From Acidithiobacillus sp. (lineage in GTDB: Bacteria > Pseudomonadota > Gammaproteobacteria > Acidithiobacillales > Acidithiobacillaceae), in assembly GCA_027445725.1 (NCBI GenBank), contig DAIAVG010000115.1:1-5178 (forward strand): a stretch of DNA of 5,178 nt. The letters run 5' to 3'. Every line of letters begins with the position of its first letter. Position 1 is the stretch's first letter. The translations under genes were made by a program, and so were the position numbers. Positions 1 through 5,178 of this stretch are shown here, piece after piece. The notes under the pieces were generated by a model. The model made no database searches. It was not told where the DNA came from and saw only the letters and a list, made by a program, of their open reading frames with translations.

Positions 1-1889
1 GCCAAGGCGGCATCCGTGAAATCGAGTTTGTCTGTCAATCCCTGCAAATTATCCACGGTGGCCGCCAACCCGCCCTGCGCAGCACCAACACCCTGGATAC
101 CCTTGCGGCCATCGCCAGTGCCGGACTCCTGCCTGCGGACGATGTCGACCAGCTTCGGCGTGCTTATCTTTTTTTGCGCAATACCGAACACTGCCTGCAA
201 ATGGTCAATGATCAGCAGACCCAGCAACTACCGCGCTCGGAACTGGAATGGCAACGCCTGGCCTGCAGCATGAGTCTCACGGATGTAATGACCATGCGCG
301 AAACCCTGGACACCTTCCGCCAGCAGAACCACGCCATCTTTCAGCGCATCCTGGCCTCCGGGGAGGATGATCGCCAAGGTAAAAACCGCAACGGAGAGAA
401 ACTCTGGCAACGCGCCCAGACTGGCACGCTGGAAACCGCTCCCAGCGACCTGCTCCAAGTCCTGCGCTTCACGGAGCCGGAAGCCGTATGGACGCGCCTC
501 TGGCGCTTCGCCCACAGCCGCGATGTGGCCAGCCGCCTCTCTACAGAAGGACGACAACGCCTCAACCGCCTGCTTCCTCTGACCCTCGATCTGTGCAGCG
601 CCCAGCCAGACACCGACGCCTTGTTACAGCGCTTCCTCACCCTCGTCGAGGCCATTCTGGGGCGTGCCAACTACCTCGCGCTGCTTGCGGAGAACCCGCC
701 GTACCTCATACGCATCGCGGAGTTACTGCACAGCCCCTGGCTGGCACAGGAGCTGGCACGCTTCCCCATCCTGCTGGATGACGTGCTCAGCGACACGGTC
801 ACCAGCCCCGAGCACTGGCCGCAGGCCCTCGCTGCACAGTTACAGCTCGCTGAAGATATGGAAGAACGGATGGATGCCCTGCGGCGCTTCAAAAATGCCG
901 AAGCCCTGCGCCTCGCCGCTGCCTTCTGGACAGATCAGATCCCTGTCGAAACCCTGCTCCCCCAACTCAGCGACCTCGCCCAGCTTACCCTGCAAACCGC
1001 ATTGGCCTGGGCTGAAGCGGAGATGCAGCGCCGCCACGGTAGCGTGCGGACCAACTACGGCCAGGTGGCCCCCTTCACCGTTATCGCCTTCGGCAAATTG
1101 GGTGGCCGGGAAATGGGCTTCGCCTCTGATCTCGACCTGGTCTATCTTTACGACGCCCCCCTCGACGCCGAAAGCGATGGTCTTGCCCCCCTCGCGGCGC
1201 CCACCTGGTTCGCCCGTCTCGGACAACGGCTTATTCACATTCTCAGCACCCTCACCCGTGCCGGGCTGCTCTACCAGATCGACATGCGCCTGCGCCCTAG
1301 CGGGCAGTCCGGCCCCCTGGTTACCACCCTGGACGCCTTCAGCCGCTATCAGCGGGAATCCGCCTGGACCTGGGAACATCAAGCCCTCACCCGCGCTCGC
1401 TGGATCGCCGGCGATGCGGCGCTCGGCGCCCGTTTCACCAGCCTGCGTGCGGAAATCCTCGGCCAGCCACGCGATCCAGGACAGTTGGCAGAAGACGTCC
1501 GCGGCATGCGGCAGCGCATTTATCGGAGCAAAACTATCGCTCAGGACGCCTTTCACCTCAAACTGAGCCCCGGTGGCCTCACAGATATCGAGTTTCTCGT
1601 ACAATTTGCTATGCTAGGGGCTTGCTCCCAGCAGCCGACTCTATGCCAGGATACCGGGACCGCCGCAGGGATAACCGCGCTGACCGGCGCGGGCATCTGG
1701 AGCGTGGAACAGGGCGCCGTCCTCGGGCAAGCCTGGCAACGGTACCGTCAGGAAGAAAACCGGCGCTGGCTGAACTTGCAGGACAACGAAATCCGCGCCA
1801 CAGAGATCCCGAGTTGGGACGCGCTACAAGCCGCAGCGCATGGGGTGCGGGAGATTTGGCAGGAACTCATTGGCAGTTATAGCGATTAA
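1..1889 (+). CDS. glnE: Bifunctional glutamine synthetase adenylyltransferase/adenylyl-removing enzyme, 5'-truncated by window edge
   Basis: GlnE attaches AMP to glutamine synthetase (lowering its activity) and removes it again, responding to PII protein and glutamine; it is cytoplasmic. The frame is open from the first base, and about 628 residues are visible of a family usually 900-1000 long, so roughly the first 300 residues, including the catalytic aspartates of the N-terminal adenylyl-removing domain, lie outside. The visible part opens with GGIREIEF, a conserved signature of the first GlnE domain, then a helical linker, then the complete C-terminal adenylyltransferase domain. That domain shows GKLGG (fragment residues 364-368), the metal-binding SDLDL (Asp376 and Asp378, bases 1128-1136), RLRPSG (about 429-434), AWTWEHQAL, and GGLTDIEF (about 524-531). 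The order and spacing match E. coli GlnE as I recall it. The TAA at 1887-1889 is followed after 12 bases by ilvE. The ATG/TTG-like codons inside the window are not real starts. No disruption is seen. Confidence 0.97.
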   Translation, partial: QGGIREIEFVCQSLQIIHGGRQPALRSTNTLDTLAAIASAGLLPADDVDQLRRAYLFLRNTEHCLQMVNDQQTQQLPRSELEWQRLACSMSLTDVMTMRETLDTFRQQNHAIFQRILASGEDDRQGKNRNGEKLWQRAQTGTLETAPSDLLQVLRFTEPEAVWTRLWRFAHSRDVASRLSTEGRQRLNRLLPLTLDLCSAQPDTDALLQRFLTLVEAILGRANYLALLAENPPYLIRIAELLHSPWLAQELARFPILLDDVLSDTVTSPEHWPQALAAQLQLAEDMEERMDALRRFKNAEALRLAAAFWTDQIPVETLLPQLSDLAQLTLQTALAWAEAEMQRRHGSVRTNYGQVAPFTVIAFGKLGGREMGFASDLDLVYLYDAPLDAESDGLAPLAAPTWFARLGQRLIHILSTLTRAGLLYQIDMRLRPSGQSGPLVTTLDAFSRYQRESAWTWEHQALTRARWIAGDAALGARFTSLRAEILGQPRDPGQLAEDVRGMRQRIYRSKTIAQDAFHLKLSPGGLTDIEFLVQFAMLGACSQQPTLCQDTGTAAGITALTGAGIWSVEQGAVLGQAWQRYRQEENRRWLNLQDNEIRATEIPSWDALQAAAHGVREIWQELIGSYSD

Positions 1890-1893
1890 GGAG
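1888..1893 (+). promoter_or_regulatory. Ribosome binding site of ilvE, overlapping the glnE stop
   Basis: AAGGAG shares its first two bases with the glnE TAA stop and sits 8 bases before ATG 1902. It decides the ilvE start: GTG 1896 is only 2 bases away (too close) and ATG 1908 is 14 bases away (too far). The overlap suggests ribosomes finishing glnE can reinitiate on ilvE. Confidence 0.75.
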
Positions 1894-1901
1894 ATGTGAC
1901 G

Positions 1902-2825
1902 ATGTCCATGGCGGAACGCGACGGTTTTATCTGGTTTGACGGCAAGATGGTCCCCTGGCGGGAGGCCACCGTGCACGGTCTCACCCACAGCCTGCACTAC
2001 GGCATGGGCTGTTTTGAGGGCGAACGTGCCTACGCCACTCCGCAGGGCGCCGCCATTTTCCGCTTGCCGGAACACACCAAGCGCCTCTTCAACAGCGCCA
2101 AGATATTGCAGATGGACGTCCCCTTCACCCAGGACCAGATTAACGACGCCACCAAAGAAGTCATCCGCGCCAACCATCTGGAGTCGGCCTACATCCGCCC
2201 TCTCCTTTTCTACGGTGCTGAAGGCATGGGCCTCTCCGCCAAGGGACTCAAGGTCCATGCGCTCATTGCCGCCTGGAGCTGGGGCAGCTATCTGGGCCAG
2301 GCGGCACTGGAAAAGGGCATCCGCGTCAAGGTGAGTTCCTTCAGCCGCCACCATGTCAACGTGCACCTGTGCAAGGCCAAGGCCACGGGCAATTACATGA
2401 ACTCCATGCTCGCCCAGCGCGAGGCGGCCTCCTGCGGCTATGACGAAGCCCTGCTGCTGGATCGCGAAGGCTACGTGGCGGAAGGTTCCGGCGAAAACAT
2501 TTTCATGATCCGCGACGGCATTCTTTACACGCCAACCCTGACCAGCGCCCTGGAAGGCATCACCCGCGATACCATCCTGGGCTTCGCCCGCGATGCCGGT
2601 ATCCCCATCGTCGAGAAGCAAATGACCCGTGACGAATTCTACATCGCCGACGAAGCCTTCTTTACCGGCACCGCCGCCGAAGTTACCCCTATCCGCGAGA
2701 TCGACAATCGGATCATCGGCGAGGGCAGTCGCGGCCCGATCACCGAGCTGCTGCAAAGCCGCTACTTCGACACGGTGGCCGGGCGTCGTGAGGACCATCC
2801 GGAATGGCTGCACCACGTTGGCTGA
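1902..2825 (+). CDS. ilvE: Branched-chain amino acid aminotransferase (class IV, PLP-dependent)
   Basis: IlvE catalyses the last step of Val, Leu and Ile synthesis, the reversible transfer of the amino group of glutamate to the branched 2-oxo acids; it is a cytoplasmic PLP enzyme. From ATG 1902 the protein is 307 residues, against 309 for E. coli IlvE. Fold-type IV landmarks are in order: YIWFDG-like N terminus (FIWFDG), HSLHYG and FEGERAY, SAYIRPLLFYG, then the PLP-binding lysine in AKATGNY (Lys160, bases 2379-2381), EGSGENIF, LEGITRDTI (cofactor phosphate contact), and GTAAEVTPIREID near the end. The GITRD and GTAAE signatures with the YIRP segment favour a branched-chain enzyme over D-amino acid aminotransferase or aminodeoxychorismate lyase. 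It sits 12 bases after glnE and 4 bases before a zinc-finger gene, so all three are probably one transcript. No separate promoter is evident in the glnE 3' end. GTG 1896 would add two residues but is poorly spaced from the Shine-Dalgarno. Confidence 0.97.
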   Translation: MSMAERDGFIWFDGKMVPWREATVHGLTHSLHYGMGCFEGERAYATPQGAAIFRLPEHTKRLFNSAKILQMDVPFTQDQINDATKEVIRANHLESAYIRPLLFYGAEGMGLSAKGLKVHALIAAWSWGSYLGQAALEKGIRVKVSSFSRHHVNVHLCKAKATGNYMNSMLAQREAASCGYDEALLLDREGYVAEGSGENIFMIRDGILYTPTLTSALEGITRDTILGFARDAGIPIVEKQMTRDEFYIADEAFFTGTAAEVTPIREIDNRIIGEGSRGPITELLQSRYFDTVAGRREDHPEWLHHVG

Positions 2826-2829
2826 CCTC

Positions 2830-3039
2830 ATGACCCGCCCCATCAGGTGCTGTGACCAGAGCCATACCGAGGTGGAGGCCAAAGACCTCCCCCTCTGCTG
2901 CCCCACGCCCGGCATGAGCCGCTGGAACGGGCATCCCCGTGTTTTCCTCAAGATCGAAGAGACCGGAGAAGCCCGCTGCCCGTATTGCGGAACGCTTTAT
3001 GTGCTTAAGGGCGGGCCACTAAAGGCGGCAGGGCACTGA
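2830..3039 (+). CDS. Small zinc-finger (zf-CHCC type) protein
   Basis: This 69-residue protein resembles the short bacterial zinc-finger proteins often found directly after ilvE in beta- and gammaproteobacteria, related to the zinc domain of the mitochondrial complex I subunit NDUFS6. The core is LPLCCPTPGMSRWNGHPRVF followed by LKIEETGEARCPYCGTLYVL. The likely zinc ligands are Cys24 (or Cys23), His35, Cys50 and Cys53, giving the C-H-C-x2-C pattern. The first 12 or so residues (MTRPIRCCDQSH) are not part of the conserved domain and carry two further cysteines. ATG 2830 lies 4 bases after the ilvE stop with no clear Shine-Dalgarno, so translation is probably coupled to ilvE; an in-frame TTG at 2818 inside ilvE is a less likely start. 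No signal peptide or membrane segment is seen. Its biochemical role is not established, and position beside ilvE alone does not show a part in amino acid synthesis. Confidence 0.88.
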   Translation: MTRPIRCCDQSHTEVEAKDLPLCCPTPGMSRWNGHPRVFLKIEETGEARCPYCGTLYVLKGGPLKAAGH

Positions 3040-3041
3040 AA

Positions 3042-3059
3042 AGCATCAGCATGATTGCT
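3042..3059 (-). terminator. Possible weak intrinsic terminator after dsbD
   Basis: Read on the minus strand, directly after the dsbD TAG, AGC-A-ATCA can pair with TGAT-GCT around a 3-base loop (7 base pairs, one bulged base). It is followed by three T (four if the outermost pair opens). The stem is short and A/T-rich and the T-run is brief, so this is only a candidate. On the + strand no T-run follows, so it would not terminate the glnE-ilvE unit in the same way. Confidence 0.25.
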
Positions 3060-4889
3060 CTAAGATCTCGACAGCCACTGCAAAAACGCCTCTGGGCCTA
3101 AATACCCTTCCTGCTGCGCGGCTGTCTTGCCGTCAGCGGCCACGGCGATGAAGGCCGGGGGGCCGACCAGATCGTAACGTTTCAGGAGGGCGCGGCTGGC
3201 GGCGTCATCCTGTGTCACATCCACGCGGATCAGCTCTCGTCCCTGTAACGCGGCCTTCACCCGCGGATCGGCGAAAGTAACTTTATCCATGCGCACGCAT
3301 TCCACGCACCAGCTCGCCCAGTAATCCACCAGTATCGGCTTGCCTTTGGCCTGCGCCAGCGCATTCTGCAAAGCCTCCGGAGTTTTTACCACCGTAAAAT
3401 GCGGAGCCTCAGCCCGGTTTTCCGGCTGCGCCGACACGGCTGTAAAGCGTGCCAGAGGTTGCAGAGGATCACCGGCACCGCTGAGCGCTCCAATACCCAT
3501 GACCAGACCATACGCCAGCACCACTACACCGAAGCCTTTCCAGAAACGACGCCATCCCGAAGCGCCCACGGCCACCGCATCCAGCGCGCCGAGATAGATG
3601 GCGCTGATCACTGCCAGTGCTGCCCACAAGACCAGACTAACCGGCCCCGGCAGGACCCGCGCCAGCAGCCAGATAGCGACGCCCAGCATCAGCACACCAA
3701 AAACCGCTTTGACGGCATCCATCCAGGCACCAACTCGCGGCAACAAATGGCCAGCGGAAGTGCCGATGATCAGCAAGGGCAGGCCCATCCCCAGGCTGAG
3801 GGCGAAGAGCGATAGCCCGCCAAGAAAAACATTCCCCGTCTGCGAAATAAAGAGCAGCCCGCCCGCCAGAGGTGCCGCTACGCAGGGTCCGACAATCAGC
3901 GCCGACAGTGCGCCCATAACAAAGGTACTGAACAGATGTCCACCCTTTCCCATGCCCGCCAGGCGCGTCTGGATACTGTTCGGCATTTGCAACTCGTAAA
4001 AATCAAACATGGACAGTGCCAGCAGCACGAAAATAAATGCAAAAGCCCCCAGCACCCAGGGGCTCTGGAAGGCCGCCTGCATATAGGCCCCGGTCACCGC
4101 CGCAAGCACCCCGGCAACCGTGTAAGTCAGCGACATCCCCAGCACATAGGCGATGGAAAGCGCAAAGGCGCGTGACCGCTGCTTGCCTCGCCCCGCCTCC
4201 TGCCCGACAATCAGCGCCGAGAGAATAGGGATCATAGGGAAAATACAAGGCGTGAAAGCCAAACCCAGTCCGGAGAGGAAAAAGAGCCCCAACGTCAGCC
4301 AGAAACGATCCTGCAAAGCCCCCGCCAGGACCCCGGCGTTACTCGAGGGGCTGACTGCCGCCGGCGCGTTCACCACCGTCGGCGACTGCACGACGGGCGC
4401 CACCGGCGGTGCCACAGCCTGCTGAGTCAAAGCCAACTGGACTGTTTTGACCTGCTCAGGGTAACAGACACCGGCATTCGCGCAGCCCTGATAAGTAGCT
4501 TTTAATTCAATGAAAGCAGGGACAGTTCCCTGGACGGTGAAAGGTACCGTGAGGGTGTTTTGTCCTTCCAGCACCCGCATTTTGCCAAAGGCTGGGTCGT
4601 CCAGCATTATCCCTGCGGGCAAGGTGTAGTGACCGAGGATGATGCTGCCTGGCATCACGGAGAATTTTATCCGGTCGCGGTACAGGTGGTACCCCGGCGC
4701 CACATCCCAGCGCAGTTGCAACTGGTCGTGGCCGCTCAGACTCGCTTCAAAGCGAAAGGCCTGGCCCGGCGTCAAAAACGGGTCGGCATGCGTAAAAGGC
4801 AGCCAGAACAGTAGCAGGAAACCGCAAATGGCACTCCACATCAACGCGCTCCTGACCCAAATGGCCCTACTCCCTGCTCCAGTGCTCAT
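3060..4889 (-). CDS. dsbD: Thiol:disulfide interchange protein DsbD (inner-membrane reductant transporter)
   Basis: DsbD carries electrons from cytoplasmic thioredoxin across the inner membrane to periplasmic partners such as DsbC, DsbG and the cytochrome c maturation thioredoxin. From ATG 4889 it is 609 residues (E. coli 565). Order: a signal peptide with arginines, then the hydrophobic run MWSAICGFLLLFWLPFTHA, with cleavage plausible before DPF; the periplasmic alpha domain with YQGCANAGVCYPE (Cys136, Cys142); an Ala/Pro/Val-rich linker (about 156-186); about eight membrane segments (about 196-470) with TPCIFP (Cys215) and GPCVAAP (Cys336); and a C-terminal thioredoxin-like gamma domain with WASWCVEC (Cys528, Cys531) and a VGPPAF cis-proline loop. 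All six redox cysteines are present, so it should be functional. GTG 4910 would add seven residues and has a GAGG 7 bases upstream. I prefer ATG 4889 for its better GAGGAG, spaced 10 bases. The gene converges on the zinc-finger gene with a 20-base gap. Confidence 0.96.
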   Translation of the reverse strand: MSTGAGSRAIWVRSALMWSAICGFLLLFWLPFTHADPFLTPGQAFRFEASLSGHDQLQLRWDVAPGYHLYRDRIKFSVMPGSIILGHYTLPAGIMLDDPAFGKMRVLEGQNTLTVPFTVQGTVPAFIELKATYQGCANAGVCYPEQVKTVQLALTQQAVAPPVAPVVQSPTVVNAPAAVSPSSNAGVLAGALQDRFWLTLGLFFLSGLGLAFTPCIFPMIPILSALIVGQEAGRGKQRSRAFALSIAYVLGMSLTYTVAGVLAAVTGAYMQAAFQSPWVLGAFAFIFVLLALSMFDFYELQMPNSIQTRLAGMGKGGHLFSTFVMGALSALIVGPCVAAPLAGGLLFISQTGNVFLGGLSLFALSLGMGLPLLIIGTSAGHLLPRVGAWMDAVKAVFGVLMLGVAIWLLARVLPGPVSLVLWAALAVISAIYLGALDAVAVGASGWRRFWKGFGVVVLAYGLVMGIGALSGAGDPLQPLARFTAVSAQPENRAEAPHFTVVKTPEALQNALAQAKGKPILVDYWASWCVECVRMDKVTFADPRVKAALQGRELIRVDVTQDDAASRALLKRYDLVGPPAFIAVAADGKTAAQQEGYLGPEAFLQWLSRS

Positions 4890-4899
4890 ACCTGCATCG

Positions 4900-4905
4900 C
4901 TCCTC
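4900..4905 (-). promoter_or_regulatory. Ribosome binding site favouring the dsbD ATG start
   Basis: On the minus strand GAGGAG lies 10 bases before ATG 4889-4887. It falls inside the coding region if the alternative GTG at 4910 is used; that start has its own shorter GAGG (4921-4918) 7 bases upstream. The two sites compete, so the exact N terminus is uncertain by seven residues; both versions keep the signal peptide. Confidence 0.5.
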
Positions 4906-4914
4906 GCCACTCTA

Positions 4915-5082
4915 TTACCTCTGCAGACATTTTCCGCAGGTTATTCGTTCCTCAAAGCAGCAAAAACTGCGCCACCGCGCTGAGGATACAGGGTCCCAGA
5001 AAGAAATCCCAGCAGCGTGGAACTTTCTGCGGACCTTGCTCTCTAATCCTTTGCAAGCGACTGTAGATTGTTGCGAGCGCAT
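4915..5082 (-). CDS. Candidate 55-residue leader ORF upstream of dsbD, unrecognised
   Basis: I do not recognise this protein. On the minus strand, ATG 5082 follows a near-ideal AAAGGAGG with a 7-base spacer. The frame runs 55 codons to TAA at 4917-4915, 4 bases before the alternative dsbD GTG and 25 before the preferred ATG. The product is basic, has no clear membrane segment, and holds five cysteines, four near the C-terminal end (FCCFEE and a C-x2-C in ITCGKC). Codon use includes several A/T-ending and AGG/AGA codons, unlike the neighbouring genes, which argues against an old conserved gene. Another frame of the same stretch gives a more protein-like, hydrophobic-ended peptide (ending in FLGPCILSAVAQFLLL), but it has no start near the Shine-Dalgarno. 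It could be a translated leader for dsbD, a young small gene, or a chance frame behind a good ribosome site. Confidence 0.3.
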   Translation of the reverse strand: MRSQQSTVACKGLESKVRRKFHAAGISFWDPVSSARWRSFCCFEERITCGKCLQR

Positions 5083-5089
5083 GTTTCTT

Positions 5090-5097
5090 CCTCCTTT
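5090..5097 (-). promoter_or_regulatory. Strong Shine-Dalgarno upstream of dsbD leader ORF
   Basis: AAAGGAGG on the minus strand is an almost full complement to the 16S rRNA tail and stands 7 bases before an ATG at 5082. It is the best ribosome site in the window, stronger than those of ilvE or dsbD. It is preceded by an A/C-rich unpaired stretch (AAAAACCACC) that would leave it accessible next to the 5108-5130 hairpin. Confidence 0.5.
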
Positions 5098-5107
5098 GGT
5101 GGTTTTT

Positions 5108-5137
5108 GGGCGGGCCTCACGGTTCCGCCCTTCTTTT
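5108..5137 (+). terminator. Intrinsic terminator-like hairpin on + strand (leader hairpin of the minus-strand transcript)
   Basis: GGGCGG (5108-5113) pairs perfectly with CCGCCC (5125-5130). The stem continues through a G-T wobble and a bulge to CC/GG around the loop TCAC (5117-5120), and TTCTTTT follows at 5131-5137. This is the classic form of a rho-independent terminator for rightward transcription. On the minus strand the same hairpin is followed by AAAAACC, so it would not terminate there and would simply be a stable hairpin about 25 bases before ATG 5082. No + strand gene ends here within the window. Confidence 0.55.
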
Positions 5138-5139
5138 AT

Positions 5140-5151
5140 CCGACCGGTCGG
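5140..5151. promoter_or_regulatory. Perfect 12-bp palindrome, candidate operator
   Basis: CCGACCGGTCGG is a perfect inverted repeat without a spacer, the kind of site bound by dimeric repressors such as TetR-family proteins. On the minus strand it lies between TTGGCA (5166-5161, 5 of 6 matches to a sigma-70 -35 box) and GATAAA (5140-5135, 4 of 6 to a -10 box). The spacing of 20 bases is longer than usual, so the promoter is only tentative. If real, a bound protein would block transcription toward the leader ORF and dsbD. No regulator gene is in the window. Confidence 0.3.
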
Positions 5152-5178
5152 GATGTAATTTGCCAACACTTCTGTCTT

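Noticed and set aside
840..1604. Long open frame on the minus strand opposite glnE (254 codons)
   Set aside because: It is antisense to the conserved adenylyltransferase domain; its Gly/Ala/Glu-rich translation is what a GC-rich gene gives in the opposite frame, and it has no recognisable domain.
1824..2951. Minus-strand open frame of 375 codons across ilvE and the zinc-finger gene
   Set aside because: It covers two genes with clear family motifs on the + strand and reads as a GC-rich shadow without motifs of its own.
3889..4220. Exact 17-base repeat (3889-3905 and 4204-4220) within dsbD, encoding SALIVG twice
   Set aside because: The DsbD membrane domain does have two pseudo-symmetric halves, but the two copies sit at different offsets from the redox cysteines (after Cys215, before Cys336), so this is probably chance reuse of common membrane codons.
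5097..5108. preQ1-like or other small riboswitch (hairpin, A-rich tail, then Shine-Dalgarno) before the leader ORF
   Set aside because: The layout is superficially similar, but the hairpin loop shows no convincing pairing with the tail or the Shine-Dalgarno, and no conserved riboswitch core was recognised.
5118..5178. 3' end of a further minus-strand gene entering from the right edge
   Set aside because: Short open stretches reach the edge in all three minus frames (13 to 20 codons before a stop in two of them, and the leader frame itself), but none carries a recognisable motif, so no gene can be supported.

Overview
The window looks like ordinary chromosomal DNA from a GC-rich proteobacterium. 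The clues are the glnE-ilvE gene order (also found in pseudomonads, where waaF follows), a CHCC zinc-finger gene coupled to ilvE as in many beta/gammaproteobacteria, and a full-length three-domain DsbD. Codons favour G or C in the third position. An Acidithiobacillia-like or beta/gammaproteobacterial source would fit, but that is a weak inference without a database search.

Layout. Positions 1-1889 (+) hold the 3' two thirds of glnE, the bifunctional adenylyltransferase/adenylyl-removing enzyme of glutamine synthetase; its start lies left of the window. Its stop codon is built into the Shine-Dalgarno of ilvE (1902-2825, +), the branched-chain amino acid aminotransferase. Four bases after ilvE comes a 69-residue zinc-finger protein of the zf-CHCC type (2830-3039, +). 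These three look like one co-transcribed unit with a nitrogen and amino-acid theme: GlnE sets glutamine synthetase activity, and IlvE uses glutamate as amino donor for Val, Leu and Ile.

Convergent to this unit, with only 20 bases between, is dsbD (3060-4889, -; possibly from 4910). It encodes the inner-membrane thiol:disulfide transporter, with all six redox cysteines present. A small imperfect hairpin in the 20-base gap may help terminate the dsbD transcript.

Upstream of dsbD (about 4890-5178) there is no recognisable conserved gene, but there is local structure. It holds a 55-codon minus-strand reading frame behind a near-ideal Shine-Dalgarno, ending just before dsbD. It also holds a strong GC hairpin with a T-tract that reads as an intrinsic terminator on the + strand, where no gene is seen, and a perfect 12-bp palindrome. 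This leader is the only part of the window that the conserved genes do not explain. No tRNA, rRNA, CRISPR, insertion sequence or phage gene was seen.
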